Below are positions 1 to 10,625 of a stretch of DNA of 64,000 nt, piece by piece. Positions within the stretch are counted from its first letter, which is position 1. The number at the start of each line of letters is the position of its first letter. This DNA is from Dipteris shenzhenensis. Lineage: Eukaryota; Polypodiophyta; Polypodiopsida; Gleicheniales. The notes under the pieces are model-generated. The model saw only the letters and a list, made by a program, of their open reading frames with translations, was not told the origin of the DNA and made no database searches. The stretch lies in assembly GCA_047967505.1 (NCBI GenBank), contig CM106541.1. One strand, 5' to 3'. A program made the position numbers and the translations under genes.

Positions 1-1069
1 CCACATCCTAGGGTGGCTACTTTAATACATTCCTTAGTACATGCCTTTGCCCTTTAATCTATGTGCTCATGGCACCACAACTCTCAACACCTCCCCTTGG
101 TGCCATGATCCTTTGGCTATTGCAAGGGGGTCAGATGTGAGTTACAAATCCATCACCTCCCCTTAGTGCATGCATTGCTACTTAAGGTGGTAAAGTGTGT
201 TTCACATGTCAATACCTCCCCTGGGCGCTTACATGGCTACTCTCAGGTGGTCAAGTTTGATTTACAAACATATGGGCTGAAGGTGCAAAGTTGTTGCTTC
301 TCAATGCATGTTGTCAATGGCATTTTCTTTGCTTGATGTAGCTTGATGCATTATGCTTTGTTCTTCCATGTTCCTTGATGCTTTAGGTGTCGATGCTATG
401 GTCATCTCATGCACTTGTGCTTTTGGCATGCTTTTTGCATTCATCATGAATTGCTTTTCCATTTGTTGCAAAGGTCTTACCATGAGCTTTGTTTTACTTC
501 AATGGCAGTGTCTAATTGCATACAATGATTCTAATTTGACAGGTGCGTAGAGCTCAAAAAGGCGATCACTTTTTGTTTTTGGAGCATCTAAAAATTCTTC
601 TTGGATTGGAAGTTACGGCTTGTCAAAGTTTTGATCAAGAAGAGGGGCCTTTGATGATATGGCACAGGGATTCACATATAGAATTCAAACTGTGCTTCAC
701 AAGGGCCTCTGTGCTTAGGTGGCACTTGTTGATGTTGCAATTAACCAATCCTTAACCTAAACTTAACCATTGTTTAGTGTGGGTTGAGTTAACTTAACCA
801 TAGTTTCTTTTGATCTGCCACGTGGCAAAAAACTGACCAAGCCCTTACCTAACTTTACCTTTGTGGGTTTACTTGAATAACCCTAGTTAAATCCAATCTA
901 CCACATGTCTTTGCTATATGGTGCCATGTGTCCTAAGGTTTAGGCCCTTAGAGATGAAAGAGAGAAAGCTATGCTACAGCGATGACAACGGCGAGGCAAC
1001 TATGGCCATGGCGACACGGTGCTTTGCATTCTCTACCTCATTGGTGCTAGTTGTGCATGCGATCTTGCT
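1..1069 (-). mobile_element. Truncated small LTR element, family T1
   Basis: This stretch is colinear with the complete T1 element at 17532-19744. Positions 1-89 match the last part of its LTR, up to the terminal CTCAACA, and positions 90-1069 match the adjoining internal region with scattered substitutions. The purine-rich tract (CCAAGGGGAGG on the minus strand) directly abuts the LTR, so the element reads on the minus strand. The match stops near 1069, where a minus-strand copia reverse-transcriptase fragment starts abruptly. The rest of the LTR lies outside the window. Short open frames here (for example 353-550 and 918-1145) have no recognisable domain and I treat them as non-coding. Confidence 0.8.
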
Positions 1070-2169
1070 TGTTCAGTCTGTAGCCATAGCAATGACTGCT
1101 CTTACATTTGCCATCCTTGCAACCGGATTGTATGTTTCTTCATAATCAATGCCATATGTCTATGCATACCCCTTGACAACTAATCTTGCCTTGTATCTGT
1201 TCACAGATTCATCTGCATTGTGCTTCACCTTATAAACCCACTTACAGCCAATTGCATTCTTGTCTTTAGGCAAAGGCACCAATTCCCATGTAGCATTTGC
1301 TTCCAAGGCATCCATTTCTTCATCCATGGCTTTCTCCCATTTTTCTTTTCCCATAGCTTGCTCAAAAGAAGTGGGTTCTAGTTCCTGTATCACTTTGACC
1401 ATATAGGCATAGTGAATGGCTATAAGTCCATCATATTTCAACCTATCCACAGGATACCTAGCTCTGGTAGAGACCTATGCAAAATAGGCTCACTTCCAGG
1501 TGCTCTCAAAACATCCCTGGTCTTCCTTACTCTAGGTGTAACAACAAAAGGAATACCCAACTCATCATCAATGCTCTGCTCTGAGCCACTGGATTCACCA
1601 TCCACATAAGAGTGACCTGCATTCACATCAAACATGGGCTGATCTACCTTCTCTTTTCCTTTTCGTGATACCTGCATACCACTATTTGCATTGCTTTGAG
1701 GAGATTCTCCTGATCTCAATCTGCCTGTCCATGGTGAAGTATGTGAACCACTGCTAGAGGACACTGCAAGTCCACTAATATTGACAAAAGGAATACCCAA
1801 CTCATCATCAATGCTCTGCTCTGAGCCACTGGATTCACCATCCACATAAGAGTGACCTACATTCACATCAAACATGGGCTGATCTACCTTCTCTTTTCCT
1901 TTTCGTGATACCTGCATACCACTATCTGCATTGCTTTGAGGAGATTCTCCTGATCTCAATCTGCCTGTCCATGGTGAAGTATGTGAACCACTGCTAGAGG
2001 ACACTGGAAGTCCACTAATATTTTGTGATTGTTGCTGTGAATTCTGTGTAGCATTACCATTTTGTGCATCTATATCATCAATCACATTTACTGGTTTATA
2101 CCAGTTGCTCATCTCATCAAACACAACATCTCTGCTCACAGTAAACTTATGAGTAGAAGGGTTATAGCA
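1070..2169 (-). pseudogene. pol: C1 linker with internal duplication, plus start of reverse transcriptase
   Basis: Frame 2139-1438 codes a Ser-rich spacer between integrase and RT that contains a direct duplication of 80 residues (see 1544-2023). Frame 1450-1160 then gives the N-terminal RT segment ([33 protein letters not shown]). The polymerase active site (YVDD) is absent because the element stops at about 1070. The corresponding linker in the composite element has a single copy of the 80-residue unit. Confidence 0.85.
1544..2023 (-). repeat. Two direct 240-bp copies inside the C1 linker
   Basis: Positions 1544-1783 and 1784-2023 are near-identical head-to-tail copies with only a few substitutions. 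The 240-bp period equals 80 codons, so the reading frame is kept. The repeat unit codes a Ser/Gly-rich, acidic segment ([18 protein letters not shown] ... SIDDELGIP). Confidence 0.95.
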
Positions 2170-2825
2170 CCTATACCCTTTCTGCTACAGAGAATAACCA
2201 ATAAAAATGCACTTCTCAGCTTTTGGATCCATCTGGGACCTCAACTCATCTGGCACATGAACATAGGCAATGCAACCAAAAATTTTCAAATGAGAAATAT
2301 CTAGTTTCCTACAAATATACATCTCCTCTGGCATCATGCCATGTATTGCTGCAGTGGGAGTCCTGTTCATTATGTAAACTGCTATAGCAACTGCTTCAGC
2401 CCAATAATAATCTGGTAGGTCTTTTTCATTCAGCATGGCCTAAGATACCTCTCCAATATGCATGTTTTTCCTTTCTGCAAGTCCATTTTTCTGTGGGGTA
2501 TGACTGCATGAATATTGTTGTTTTATGCCATGCTCCTGCAGGAACCTTGCAAACTCATTTGAGAGGTACTCTCCCCCTCCATCTGACCTTAGGCATTTTA
2601 TTTGCAGGCCTATTTCTTTTTCAACCATAGCTTTAAAGGCTTTGAAATTCCCAAACACTTCACTTTTCTTTTTCATAAAATACACCTAAACTTTTCTGTT
2701 GTAGTCATAAATGAAAGTGACAAAATAATGACAACCTCAATAGATGCAGCTTTAGTAGTCCACACATCAGAGTGGATTAATTCCAATGCCTTACTCTCTT
2801 GAACATGTCTAGGAACTGGTTTCCT
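2170..2825 (-). pseudogene. pol: C1 integrase core, broken
   Basis: The segment shows the integrase core that inserts cDNA into the host genome. The DGGGEYLSNEF block (about 2550-2590) carries one catalytic Asp, and the NGLAERKN block (about 2465-2485) carries the catalytic Glu. The first-Asp region (about 2690-2780) is frame-shifted. A stop at about 2440 splits the core from the C-terminal part (2185-2436, ending FGCIAYVHVPDELR...). The homologous intact-order segment lies at 59175-59744. Confidence 0.85.
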
Positions 2826-3529
2826 TGCCTATTTTCCAAATTGACAGGCTTCACATACCTTATGCATTTCTACAACCTTGAATTTAGGCAATCTTGCAAT
2901 AATATTTTGGGCCTGCATTGATTTAAGTCGTTGCATATTAACATGACCAATGTGTTTATGCCAGATATCAATATCTACAACTACATCGATCCCATGTGCA
3001 AACATTGCTGCACTCAATTCAGGAATGTTCGCATCCAACGTAAACATCCTGCCCTTCTTCTTTCCTTCTGCTATCAAGCGACCATTATTTTTCATATCCT
3101 CAACAAAGCATCCATGAGGATTAAATCTGACCTGCAAGCCTTGCTCAACCATTTGACCAACAAAAACCAGGTTCTTGGTGATATTCGGGACATGAAATAC
3201 ATCAGACAAGTATTTCTTTTTCCCATCCTACACAGACAAAGGAATTTTACCAATCTGCACAATAGGATGTGCAGTATCATCACCAGTCTCCACAAATCCC
3301 GGTCTTTCCATTTTCCTTGCATTCTGAATCCATTTTGCATGATCTGTCATGTGGTTTGATGCACCTGAGTCAACATACCACACATCATTGCTTTCTTCTA
3401 CACTTGTCACAGAATTGGTCATGTGCTGCACCATAAATAGATGCTCATTTCTATCATCACCCTGTCTAGTAGAAGATGCATAATTCCCTTGCTGCAATTT
3501 TCCATTCATGATATCATTCTGCTTTTTGT
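2826..3529 (-). pseudogene. pol: C1 protease and GAG-pre-integrase region, broken
   Basis: The aspartic protease motif WYVDSGASNHM is visible around 3360-3385 and would cut the polyprotein. It is followed by the pre-integrase segment with the HHCC zinc-binding pattern (WHKHIGHV near 2940 and CEACQFGK near 2840). A stop near 3230 separates the two parts and another follows CQFGK. The order and spacing are normal for Ty1/copia. Confidence 0.85.
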
Positions 3530-4397
3530 AGTAGTCTTTAGCCATATGACCCATTTTACCACAATAGTAGCATTCAACATTGCTGTTTGCATTTTGGCCG
3601 CTCTGCCATCCACCACGACCTCTTTGGCTCCCCCTGCCTCTAGAGTTACCACGTGCTGCTCCATAGGACTGGTTTTCTTAAGTTTGCTGCATATTCTGAT
3701 TTCTACCATGGCCTCCAGATCGGCCTGCTCTACCTCTGCCTCTACCTCTTCCAGCATTTGAGTAGAAGACAATTTCTTTTGAATTTCCTCCTGAAGAAGA
3801 TGCACCACCATTTCTCTGCTCTTCAGAAATTAGAAGAGCAAACAACTCCTGAAAATCAGGAAATTTTTCACGAACGGCAATGGATGTCCAAAACTTTGCA
3901 TAATCCTTTCCTAGACCATTCAAGGTCATAGAAACTAAATCATCATCTTCCACTGGTGACCCAATGGAAGCAAGTGCATCTGCAATTTTCTTCACCTTCA
4001 TGTGGTAGTCATTGATGCTCATATTTTCTCACTGCACATTGTGCAACTCCTGCTTGAGCTCCATTTTCTTGGCTTGCGTATTTGTGCTGTACATTTTTGC
4101 CAAAGTATCCCATGCCTCCTTTGGCGTACTTGCATCTTAAATATGCACAATCATAGAATTTGAAATGCTGATAGACAGCCAGTACATAACTTTTCTGGCT
4201 CTCTCATGCCATCCTTTAAATGCTTGCATTTCTTGTTGATTGGGAACATTAGGAAGAATTGGTTCTTCTTCATTTCTTGTAATGAACTCCCAATCGCCTT
4301 TTCCCATAAGGAAATTCGTCATTCTAAACTTCCATGCTTGGAAGTTGTTCTTGTCAAGCTTTTCAGTGACAATCTATGAAAGAAAATCAGACGCCAT
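3530..4397 (-). pseudogene. gag: C1 gag (copia Gag with zinc knuckle), broken
   Basis: The ATG at 4397 opens a copia Gag frame that forms the particle shell and binds template RNA. A TAG interrupts it after about seven codons, and the composite element (56093-56752) has the same TAG in the same place. The Gag core is followed by a run rich in Gly, Arg and Ser (about 3590-3760) and a zinc knuckle near 3530-3576. The knuckle reads CYYCGKMGHMAKDYY, so its last Cys is replaced by Tyr. Further stops occur near 4022 and 3680. The family normally keeps gag and pol in one frame, so this is a decayed reading frame. Confidence 0.85.
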
Positions 4398-4880
4398 TAC
4401 AAAACACTGCAAAATATTCTCTCACTACAAAAAACCCAACTTCTGCCTCACAAGGCAAATCTGCAAAATTGACGAAAGTGGTATTTGACCACACAGTCAC
4501 TTCCTAGTGACGATTTTGCATGAACAAGCAATAAGGATGATTCTGTAACTCCCAATATCTCTGCGCACAGGCATACGATGCAATTTATGTGGCAACTTTT
4601 CACCGACCTATAGAGTAGTGGTCACACAGCGAAAACAGGGCCTTTTTCTCAATGCCTGCGAAAATCTTCCACCACCAAAATGGGCCCTGAAATGGCCCCA
4701 AAATGGCCCTCTCGCCACACCGTAAAGGGCATCTCAATCTGAGACAATGCACTCTTGCACTTTCCGACTGTGTTACCTACAAAGATTTGCTCCCAAACTC
4801 GAAAAAGGAAAGCAACACTGGTCCTCTTACCAGGAAACCACGAACTTGGTTTGCTTTCTTGAGCTCCTTACCACGAACCA

Positions 4881-4893
4881 GGCTCTAATACCA
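4881..4893 (-). other. Primer binding site of C1 (tRNA-iMet type)
   Basis: The minus strand reads TGGTATTAGAGCC immediately after the LTR terminus. This is the initiator-Met primer site with one C-to-T change from TGGTATCAGAGC. Confidence 0.88.
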
Positions 4894-5248
4894 TGTGAAG
4901 ATAGTGGGAGAGAAGGAAGGAGTCACACTTGCGGCTTTCTCACATACACAATGGGGAAATACACACAAAGGTGGAGGCTGAAAACAATTTTCCTCTTCTT
5001 AGTTGTGAAAGCCAAAAGAACTCTAGTACAAAGAAATAGAAGAACTCTATATGTGGGTCTCAAACCAAACTCAGCTAACTAAGCTGGCATACTAACTGAG
5101 CCACGAAGTAGAGTACATAAGGATAGCTGTCATCCAGCTATAATTATTCATGGGCGGTGTACCAACTGCATCTGCAGCTAACAAGTCGGTGACATAAATG
5201 CACAACGGTCACCTTGGCATATCACGAGTGGAGCTCGATATCTCAACA
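4894..5248 (-). repeat. 5' LTR of copia C1 (355 bp)
   Basis: On the minus strand it begins TGTTGAGATATCGAGC and ends CTATCTTCACA, so it has the usual TG...CA ends. Close copies lie at 55192-55544 (plus), 56753-57104 (minus) and 62253-62603 (plus). It is followed on the minus strand by a tRNA primer site. Confidence 0.93.
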
Positions 5249-5574
5249 AAAGTCGTGGTAAAATGGGGCCTTTTTGTGTGTGTGGGGGCAGGGTCCTCAA
5301 CCTTATGTATGGTGTGAATGGTCCTTTAAACTCTAACTGGGAGAACTGAACTAGGGTAATTCTAATTACTCTAACTAGGCTATTATCCTAACTATCTAGT
5401 TAGTATAACTGGACAGTAACCTAACCTAATTGTGGTAAACACTCATTGACGTGGGTTAATACTAACTAAACTACTAGTAATTAACCTTACCTAGGCAGTT
5501 AGTCTAACTATTTAGTTAATTAAACCTAATTGGCTCTAACTAACCTAACTAATCAAAAGCTAAGCTAACCAACC
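5249..5574. other. Non-coding DNA rich in CTAACC/TTAGTT
   Basis: No gene is visible. The sequence after about 5330 is built from short variants of CTAACTAG and CCTAACC. It leads directly into the foldback structure, whose outer arms share this composition. Confidence 0.5.
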
Positions 5575-6094
5575 TAGTCCACTAACCTAAGTTAAATCTA
5601 GCCTAACCTAGGTTATTACTAACCTAACTATGGTTAGTTTAAGGTCGGTGGCACTAGGCAATGGCAGCAAGAGGGGACTGTGAGGCTAGGGGTAGTGGCA
5701 GTTGAGAGCTTGGGGGGGATGGGAGGGGTGGAGGGGGTAGGGGGAAGAGGGAGGAGTAGGGCGAGTGGAGGAGTATGCCTGGGCAATGGAGGAGGCAGTA
5801 TTGGGGTGGGAGGCATACTCCTCCAATACCACCCCAATACCGCCTCCTTCGTCTCCCAGGCATACTCCTCCACCCCCCCTACTCCTCCCTCTTCCCCCCA
5901 CCCGCTCCACCTCTCCCATCCACCACTCGACTCCCACTAGCCCTAGCCTCACAATCCCATCCTGCCGCAGCCTAGCACTGCCTCCCCTTTAAATTTATAA
6001 ATTACAAACAAAAACCTCACTTAACCTTAAACTAACCATAGTTAGGTTAGTACTAACCTATGTTAGGTTAGATTTGACTTAGGTTAGTGGATTA
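5575..6094. repeat. 520-bp foldback (large imperfect palindrome)
   Basis: The outer arms pair base for base with few mismatches: 5575-5645 (starting TAGTCCACTAACCTAAG) is the reverse complement of 6025-6094. The inner arms also pair: a G-rich stretch at about 5700-5812 with TGGAGGAGTATGCCTGGG faces the C-rich stretch at 5828-5945. The centre is at about 5834, with a loop of roughly 18 bases. Overlapping Pro- or Gly-rich open frames on both strands only reflect the base composition. Confidence 0.9.
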
Positions 6095-6486
6095 GGGGGG
6101 GGAAGAGAGAGAGAGAGGGGGGGGAGGGGGGGAGAGAGAGAGGGGCAAGGGAGGGGGGTCAGAAATGGAGAGGGGGGGGTGGAAAAAGGGGGGGGGGGCA
6201 GAAATGGAGAGGGGGGGGTGGAAAAAGGGGGGGGTGGTTGGGGGAGAGTGGTGGAGGGGGTGCAAGAGGGGTGGTGGAGGGGTAAAGGGGGGGTGGAGGG
6301 GGGGGGGGTGGAGGGGGTGAAGGGGGGGATGGGGGGACTAGAGGGGGTGAAGGAGGGGGGTGGAGGGGAGGGTGAAGGGGGGGGGTGGGGTGGAGGGGGG
6401 CGGGGGTGGTGGTGGAAGGGGGGGAGGGAAGGGGGGGTTCGTGATGGAGAGGGGGGGAGGGGGGTGGAGGGGGAGGGCAGTGGAGG
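6095..6486. repeat. G-rich homopurine-like tract (plus strand)
   Basis: About 390 bases are almost only G with scattered A and T, with dozens of runs of four or more G. Such DNA can form G-quadruplex structures. The long open frames on the minus strand (Pro/Ser only) are composition artefacts. Confidence 0.9.
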
Positions 6487-6604
6487 AAACTTGACGGACA
6501 GAAAACTTTGACAAAAATCCAAAGGGAGGAAGAGATGGTCATCTTAATGCTCTCCAAGTCTTTCTCGATGTAATGGGATTGTTGATTGTTGCGAATGGAC
6601 GGTG

Positions 6605-6880
6605 GGTGCTTAGGGAATTCACCCCATAAAATTTTAGTGTACCACATGCATTCAAAAGGAGGGCTATTTTAATTTAAAATTTTGGAAAATTTTAATAGGT
6701 TTCCAATAATAGGAGGGATGTTTTAATGCACTGATTAGAAAAGAATCACCTAATTCATCAGTAAAGAGTGGTGTTTTTATTGGGGAAAATTTTTTAGCTG
6801 CGGGGTTTTTTAAATACTGCTTGAATGCACGTGATACATACGGTTTCTAAGTAGTGCACCCCCCAAGGGTGGGTGGATGG
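6605..6880. mobile_element. Possible MITE related to 22531-22781
   Basis: The right end, read in reverse, resembles the terminus of the MITE at 22531-22781: a G-run, then GTGCACTA, then ATCACGTGCATTCAA. The left part contains ACCACATGCATTCAA in the opposite orientation, giving a short subterminal inverted repeat. The interior is AT-rich and non-coding. The left terminus is not well defined. Confidence 0.35.
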
Positions 6881-7894
6881 CTAGGTTATCACTGCGAGAA
6901 GGGCTCGAAATACCTCACTGTGTGAGGATGGAAGTAGGGTGCTAGTCAATGGAGAGGGAGGAGTGTCTTGCGTAGGAATCGGAATGGGGAAGAGGATGGA
7001 GGCTAAATGTGAAAGAAGAAGAATGAGGGGCGGGAGTTGGTTTTTATAGGAATGGGTGTAGGTTTAGGGTTAAACCCTAACTCTTCCCGAGCCATAACTT
7101 TTCATGGTTAGCTCGGATCGCTCTTCTATAAAAAGGTGAAATGATCAAAATTGCAAAATCTACACATTTGTGTTCATTACCTAGCCTAATTTATTTATGA
7201 AGTGGCTTCTTTTTAAGAAAGAAAGAAAATCTCTTAAGGTACTACCCTAAGGTTGATGCTTGGGGTTGATATGTTTGGCTAGAGTTGGAAAAAAAATTTA
7301 CTCTCCTTACCCTTGAGTGTGATGCTCGTGAAAGGTCATAGTAGTTCATGTTTTACACATACTTGTGTATGTTTACTCATTACTTGAGATGTTAGACTCC
7401 CCGACAGTGGTGCCAAATATGTTGGCTCTTTCCCACGACTTCTATAGGAAGAGCACGGTATTCTCTGTGTGTAGGGTTCTGAGGCTTTTTGTCACCTATA
7501 GATATATTGGTGTTGTCATTTGTAGTATAAGTGTAGCTTAGGACCTCCAGTTGTATTCTGGTGAGAGACATAGGCTTAAGTGTGGTAAGAAAACATAGTT
7601 CATGTGTGGAAGGAAAGTGTATGATCATGGTTGGGGTAATGAAGGCTTTTGCCTTCATTGGGGGTTGAATATTTTAGGAGGAGTTTAAGGGTTAGAGGGA
7701 GATTCAGTATTTAGAAGGAGGTTCGAAGGTGCAGAGAGAGGTTCCAGAGTTTAGAAGAGGTTCAAGGGTGAGAAGGAGGATCCAAGGTTCAAGGTAGAGT
7801 ACATGGTGGAGAACTTGTCTTCCTCATAGATCATGGAGGTTAAGAGTTGAGGAACTAAGGGTTTAGGGGGAGCATAGGAGTGGGAGAGAAGAAG
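6881..7894. other. Non-coding DNA, possible gypsy LTR edge inside
   Basis: No gene is visible. The sequence has a TTAGGGTTAAACCCTAA palindrome near 7060 and purine-rich, loosely repeated segments from about 7670 (variants of GAGGTTCAAGG). A possible retroelement primer site is listed separately. Confidence 0.4.
7401..7420 (-). other. Possible Ty3/gypsy-type primer site next to an LTR end
   Basis: On the minus strand GCCAACATA is followed by TTTGGCACCACTGTCGGGG. This resembles the TGGCGCC...TTGTCGGGGA primer-site region found next to LTRs of plant Ty3/gypsy elements. If so, an LTR would extend to the right from about 7420. No gypsy coding sequence is nearby, so this is only suggestive. Confidence 0.25.
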
Positions 7895-7907
7895 GTATAA
7901 GAGCATA

Positions 7908-8036
7908 GGAGGAGGAGGGAGGAGGAGGAGGAAGAGGAGGGCAGACGAGGAGGAGGAGGAGGAGGGAGCAGGAGAAGGGAGGAGGAGGAGGGAGGAGGAG
8001 GGAGGAGGAGAAGGGAGGAGGAGGAGGAGGAGAGGG
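7908..8036. repeat. GGA-rich microsatellite
   Basis: A run of GGA and GGGA units with a few interruptions. It is a low-complexity tract with no coding evidence. Confidence 0.9.
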
Positions 8037-8274
8037 ATAGGATGGGTTACAAGGTTGGAGGAGAGGGGAGGATGAGTTACAAGGTTAGGACATGCTTCTA
8101 GACATGGAGTGCAAGGAACCATGGACACTTGAGACAATTGCTTGGAATACCAAAGTAGAACTCAACACAATGCCCCAAAGAGTGTGGGCTTCATGATTTC
8201 ATTATGGGGTATTTATACAAGTTGGAGAGCTTCTCTCTCTCCATGTAGGAATTGTACGACATTCTCTCTCTACA

Positions 8275-8520
8275 TGTATAACTTGTATATAGAAGTTGCA
8301 TGTAGGAGTTGCAAGTTGCATGTAGGAGTTGCATGTTGCATGTAGGAGTTGCATGTAGAACTCGCATGCTGCATGTTGCATGTAAGAGTTGCATGTAGAA
8401 CTCATATGTAGAACATGCATGTAGGACTTGCATGTAGAACATGCATGTAGGAATGGCATGATGTAGGACTTGCATGTAGATCATGCATGTAGGATTTGCA
8501 AATAGAACTTGCATGTTGAG
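8275..8520. repeat. Minisatellite of TTGCATGTAGGAG units
   Basis: Roughly fifteen degenerate units of 13-16 bases (TTGCATGTAGGAG, CATGCATGTAGAAC and similar) follow one another. The open frames rich in Met, Gln, Cys and Leu read from it are a product of the repeat. Confidence 0.9.
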
Positions 8521-8630
8521 GATTCTTAAGAGAGATTATTCCTAGCCTTATGCAAGTACAAGCGAAGCTTTGTCGCTACTCTACACACACATTCTGTACT
8601 ACCTAAGTCCATGTTGGCACAAAGGTAGCA

Positions 8631-9215
8631 CCCTTTCTCTCCTATTTTCCCTCTTTTCTTTCATCTCTTCTCTCTTCTTCCTCCCTCTTATTTTCTCTCT
8701 TCTCTCCTCACTTTCCCTCTCTTCTCTTATTTCCGCTCTCCTCTTATTTTCTCTAGCGAACTTATTTCCTCTCTTTCCCTCCCTCATTTCCCCTCTTTTC
8801 TCCTCTTTTCCCCTCTCTTTTCCCTCTTTCTCCCCTCGCTTCTCCTCTCTCCTCTTATTTCCTCTCTTCTCTTATTTCCTCTCTTCTCTTTTTCCCTCTT
8901 TTTTCTCTCTTTCTCTCCTCTCTTTTTCTCTTCCATCCTCTCTTTTCATTCACTCCTCTCGTTTTCCCTTTCTCTTATTTTTTCACATCCCCTTTCTCCC
9001 TCTCTCTCTCTCTCTTCTATTTCCTCTCTTTTCTATCTTATTTCCTTTCTTTCTCTCTTATTTCCCCTCTTTTCTCCTCTTGTTTCCTCTTTTCTCTCTT
9101 TTCTCCTCTCTTTTCCCTCTTTTCTCTCTTTTCCTCTCTTTTCCTCTCTTTTCTCTCTCTTTTCCTCTCTTCCCCTCTCTTCTCCTCTCTCTTTCCCCTA
9201 ATTTTCTCTCTTTTC
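8631..9215. repeat. Long pyrimidine tract (TCTCTTTTCCTC variants)
   Basis: About 585 bases of almost pure C and T are built from TCTCTTTTCC-like units. A second tract of the same kind lies at 52758-53002. The Phe/Leu/Ser-rich frame on the plus strand and the Arg/Lys/Glu-rich frame on the minus strand are composition artefacts. Confidence 0.92.
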
Positions 9216-10600
9216 AAAAACATATAGCATAAGAAATAGCAAAGCGAGGGATGAAACATAATCTCATCATAGAGCATAACAAATATCCAAGAGGGGTTAC
9301 AACAAATATGCAAGAGAGGGCTCCCTCTCATATACTAGAAACTATTATTACATTCTCCAAATTGGAATCCTTTATAATACTTTGGTCTTCGATGAAGTGC
9401 TACCCTCTCCTTTGTAATCTCTCTTCTTCTTCTTATTCTTCACTTGTTTTTTCTTGTGCTCCTTACTCCAAGGAGCTTCCTTAGGTGTGTGGCCTTCCTC
9501 TAGAATGTAGCTTAGGATACACACTCAATAGAATGCTCTGGGATTTCACAATCGGTCTTGTTTTGGTTGGAGTAATCCTCGCATGTGGCATGTGTGGAGG
9601 GACACAAATGCGCCCTAGGGAGCGATGGCACGTCTACCTTTCCATCTTTTATATCATAATATTGAGGGTATAGGTCCTCCAAGTATGGTATCAGAGATTC
9701 TTTGCTAGGTGCCATTGGTAGTACTTAAGAGATAGCGATGAGAAGGAAGTGACGAGAGCGTAATGCAGAGTAGTAGAGTGGAAGGAGGGGAATGGCAAGA
9801 AGGGAACGACAAGAGAGTGATGAGAACCAAATGAGCAATCGACCAAAAGGGAACAGTGAGAGATATAGGAGGGAAGTGGTGTGAGACAAAGAAGAGAGGA
9901 GGGGAGACTTTAAAGATTGAGGGAGGATGAAGCGGAGAAGGGAAAAGCAAAGAATCAAACATATAAAAGATGAGGAGGATAAAGCGGATAGGGTGATAGG
10001 GGATGTGATAGGCACAGATTGTGGAATACAGGAGAGTGGATGCAATAAAGTTTCCTATAATTGTCTTTTTGGAATATATTGGCTTTTGCGATATATATTT
10101 TTGAAATATATTGGCTTGTGCGATATATATAATTTTTTGAATAGAAGTGAATGTGAATGACAATTTTTTGTACCTTTAATTCTTTTACAGATCTTGAATG
10201 AGTGCCCTTATATGATTTGTAATGTGTTTTATATGCCCATGTTTGGTTGTTTTTTTCAAACAGATTAAAAATGGAACGGCCTCCTCCCCAACATCATTAT
10301 AGTGACTCAATAGGAACATCGTACTGTCACATCAATGGAAACATCATCACTAGCACATCACCAAGGGACACCTTCATATTGCCACATAAGCATAATTTGG
10401 TTGCATGGTCTGTATTTTACATGTGAAGGAAGATTAGCAAGCCCTAATCTTCCCTTTTGTAAAGGTATGTATTACACTATAATGTCCATTTTATTGTATT
10501 AATTAGAAATATTCATTACAAAATTGTCCTATTACATCGTATGAGGTAAAATATTGACTCTATATATAGTTCTGCACTGTCTCCATTTGTCCGTCAGCAA
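9216..10600. other. No gene seen; one stray tRNA-primer-like site
   Basis: TGGTATCAGAG at 9686-9696 matches the start of the initiator-Met primer site used by the copia elements here. No convincing LTR terminus (..CA) precedes it and no element coding follows. The purine-rich segment at 9720-9940 and the imperfect direct repeat of a TTGCGATATATA motif near 10080-10130 carry no coding signal. Confidence 0.4.
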
Positions 10601-10625
10601 GAGGGAGATGGGTAGAATGTGCTAA

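Larger units (their letters stand above)
1070..5248 (-). mobile_element. Ty1/copia retrotransposon C1, 3' truncated
   Basis: Read on the minus strand, this element has a 5' LTR (5248-4894), a primer binding site, a leader, gag, protease, integrase and the first part of reverse transcriptase. It then breaks off at about 1070, so most of RT, RNase H and the 3' LTR are missing. It belongs to the same family as the composite element at 55192-62603: the LTRs, leader, gag and integrase are closely similar throughout. Several frameshifts and in-frame stops make it non-functional. With only one LTR, no target-site duplication can be checked. Confidence 0.9.

Noticed and set aside
353-550. Short frames in the T1 internal region with hydrophobic residues (also at 18134-18343)
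   Set aside because: The two copies show substitutions without codon-position bias, and no domain or Gag feature is visible.
5634-5992. Several overlapping Pro/Gly-rich frames
   Set aside because: They mirror each other because they lie on a palindrome.
6079-6647. Long Pro/Ser-rich and Gly-rich frames on both strands
   Set aside because: They come from the homopolymer-like G/C tract; there is no domain, no codon bias and no start context.
8570-9232. 220-codon Phe/Ser/Leu-rich frame that could pass for a membrane protein
   Set aside because: It is the translation of a pure pyrimidine microsatellite. The same kind of frame appears in the unrelated tract at 52713-53028.
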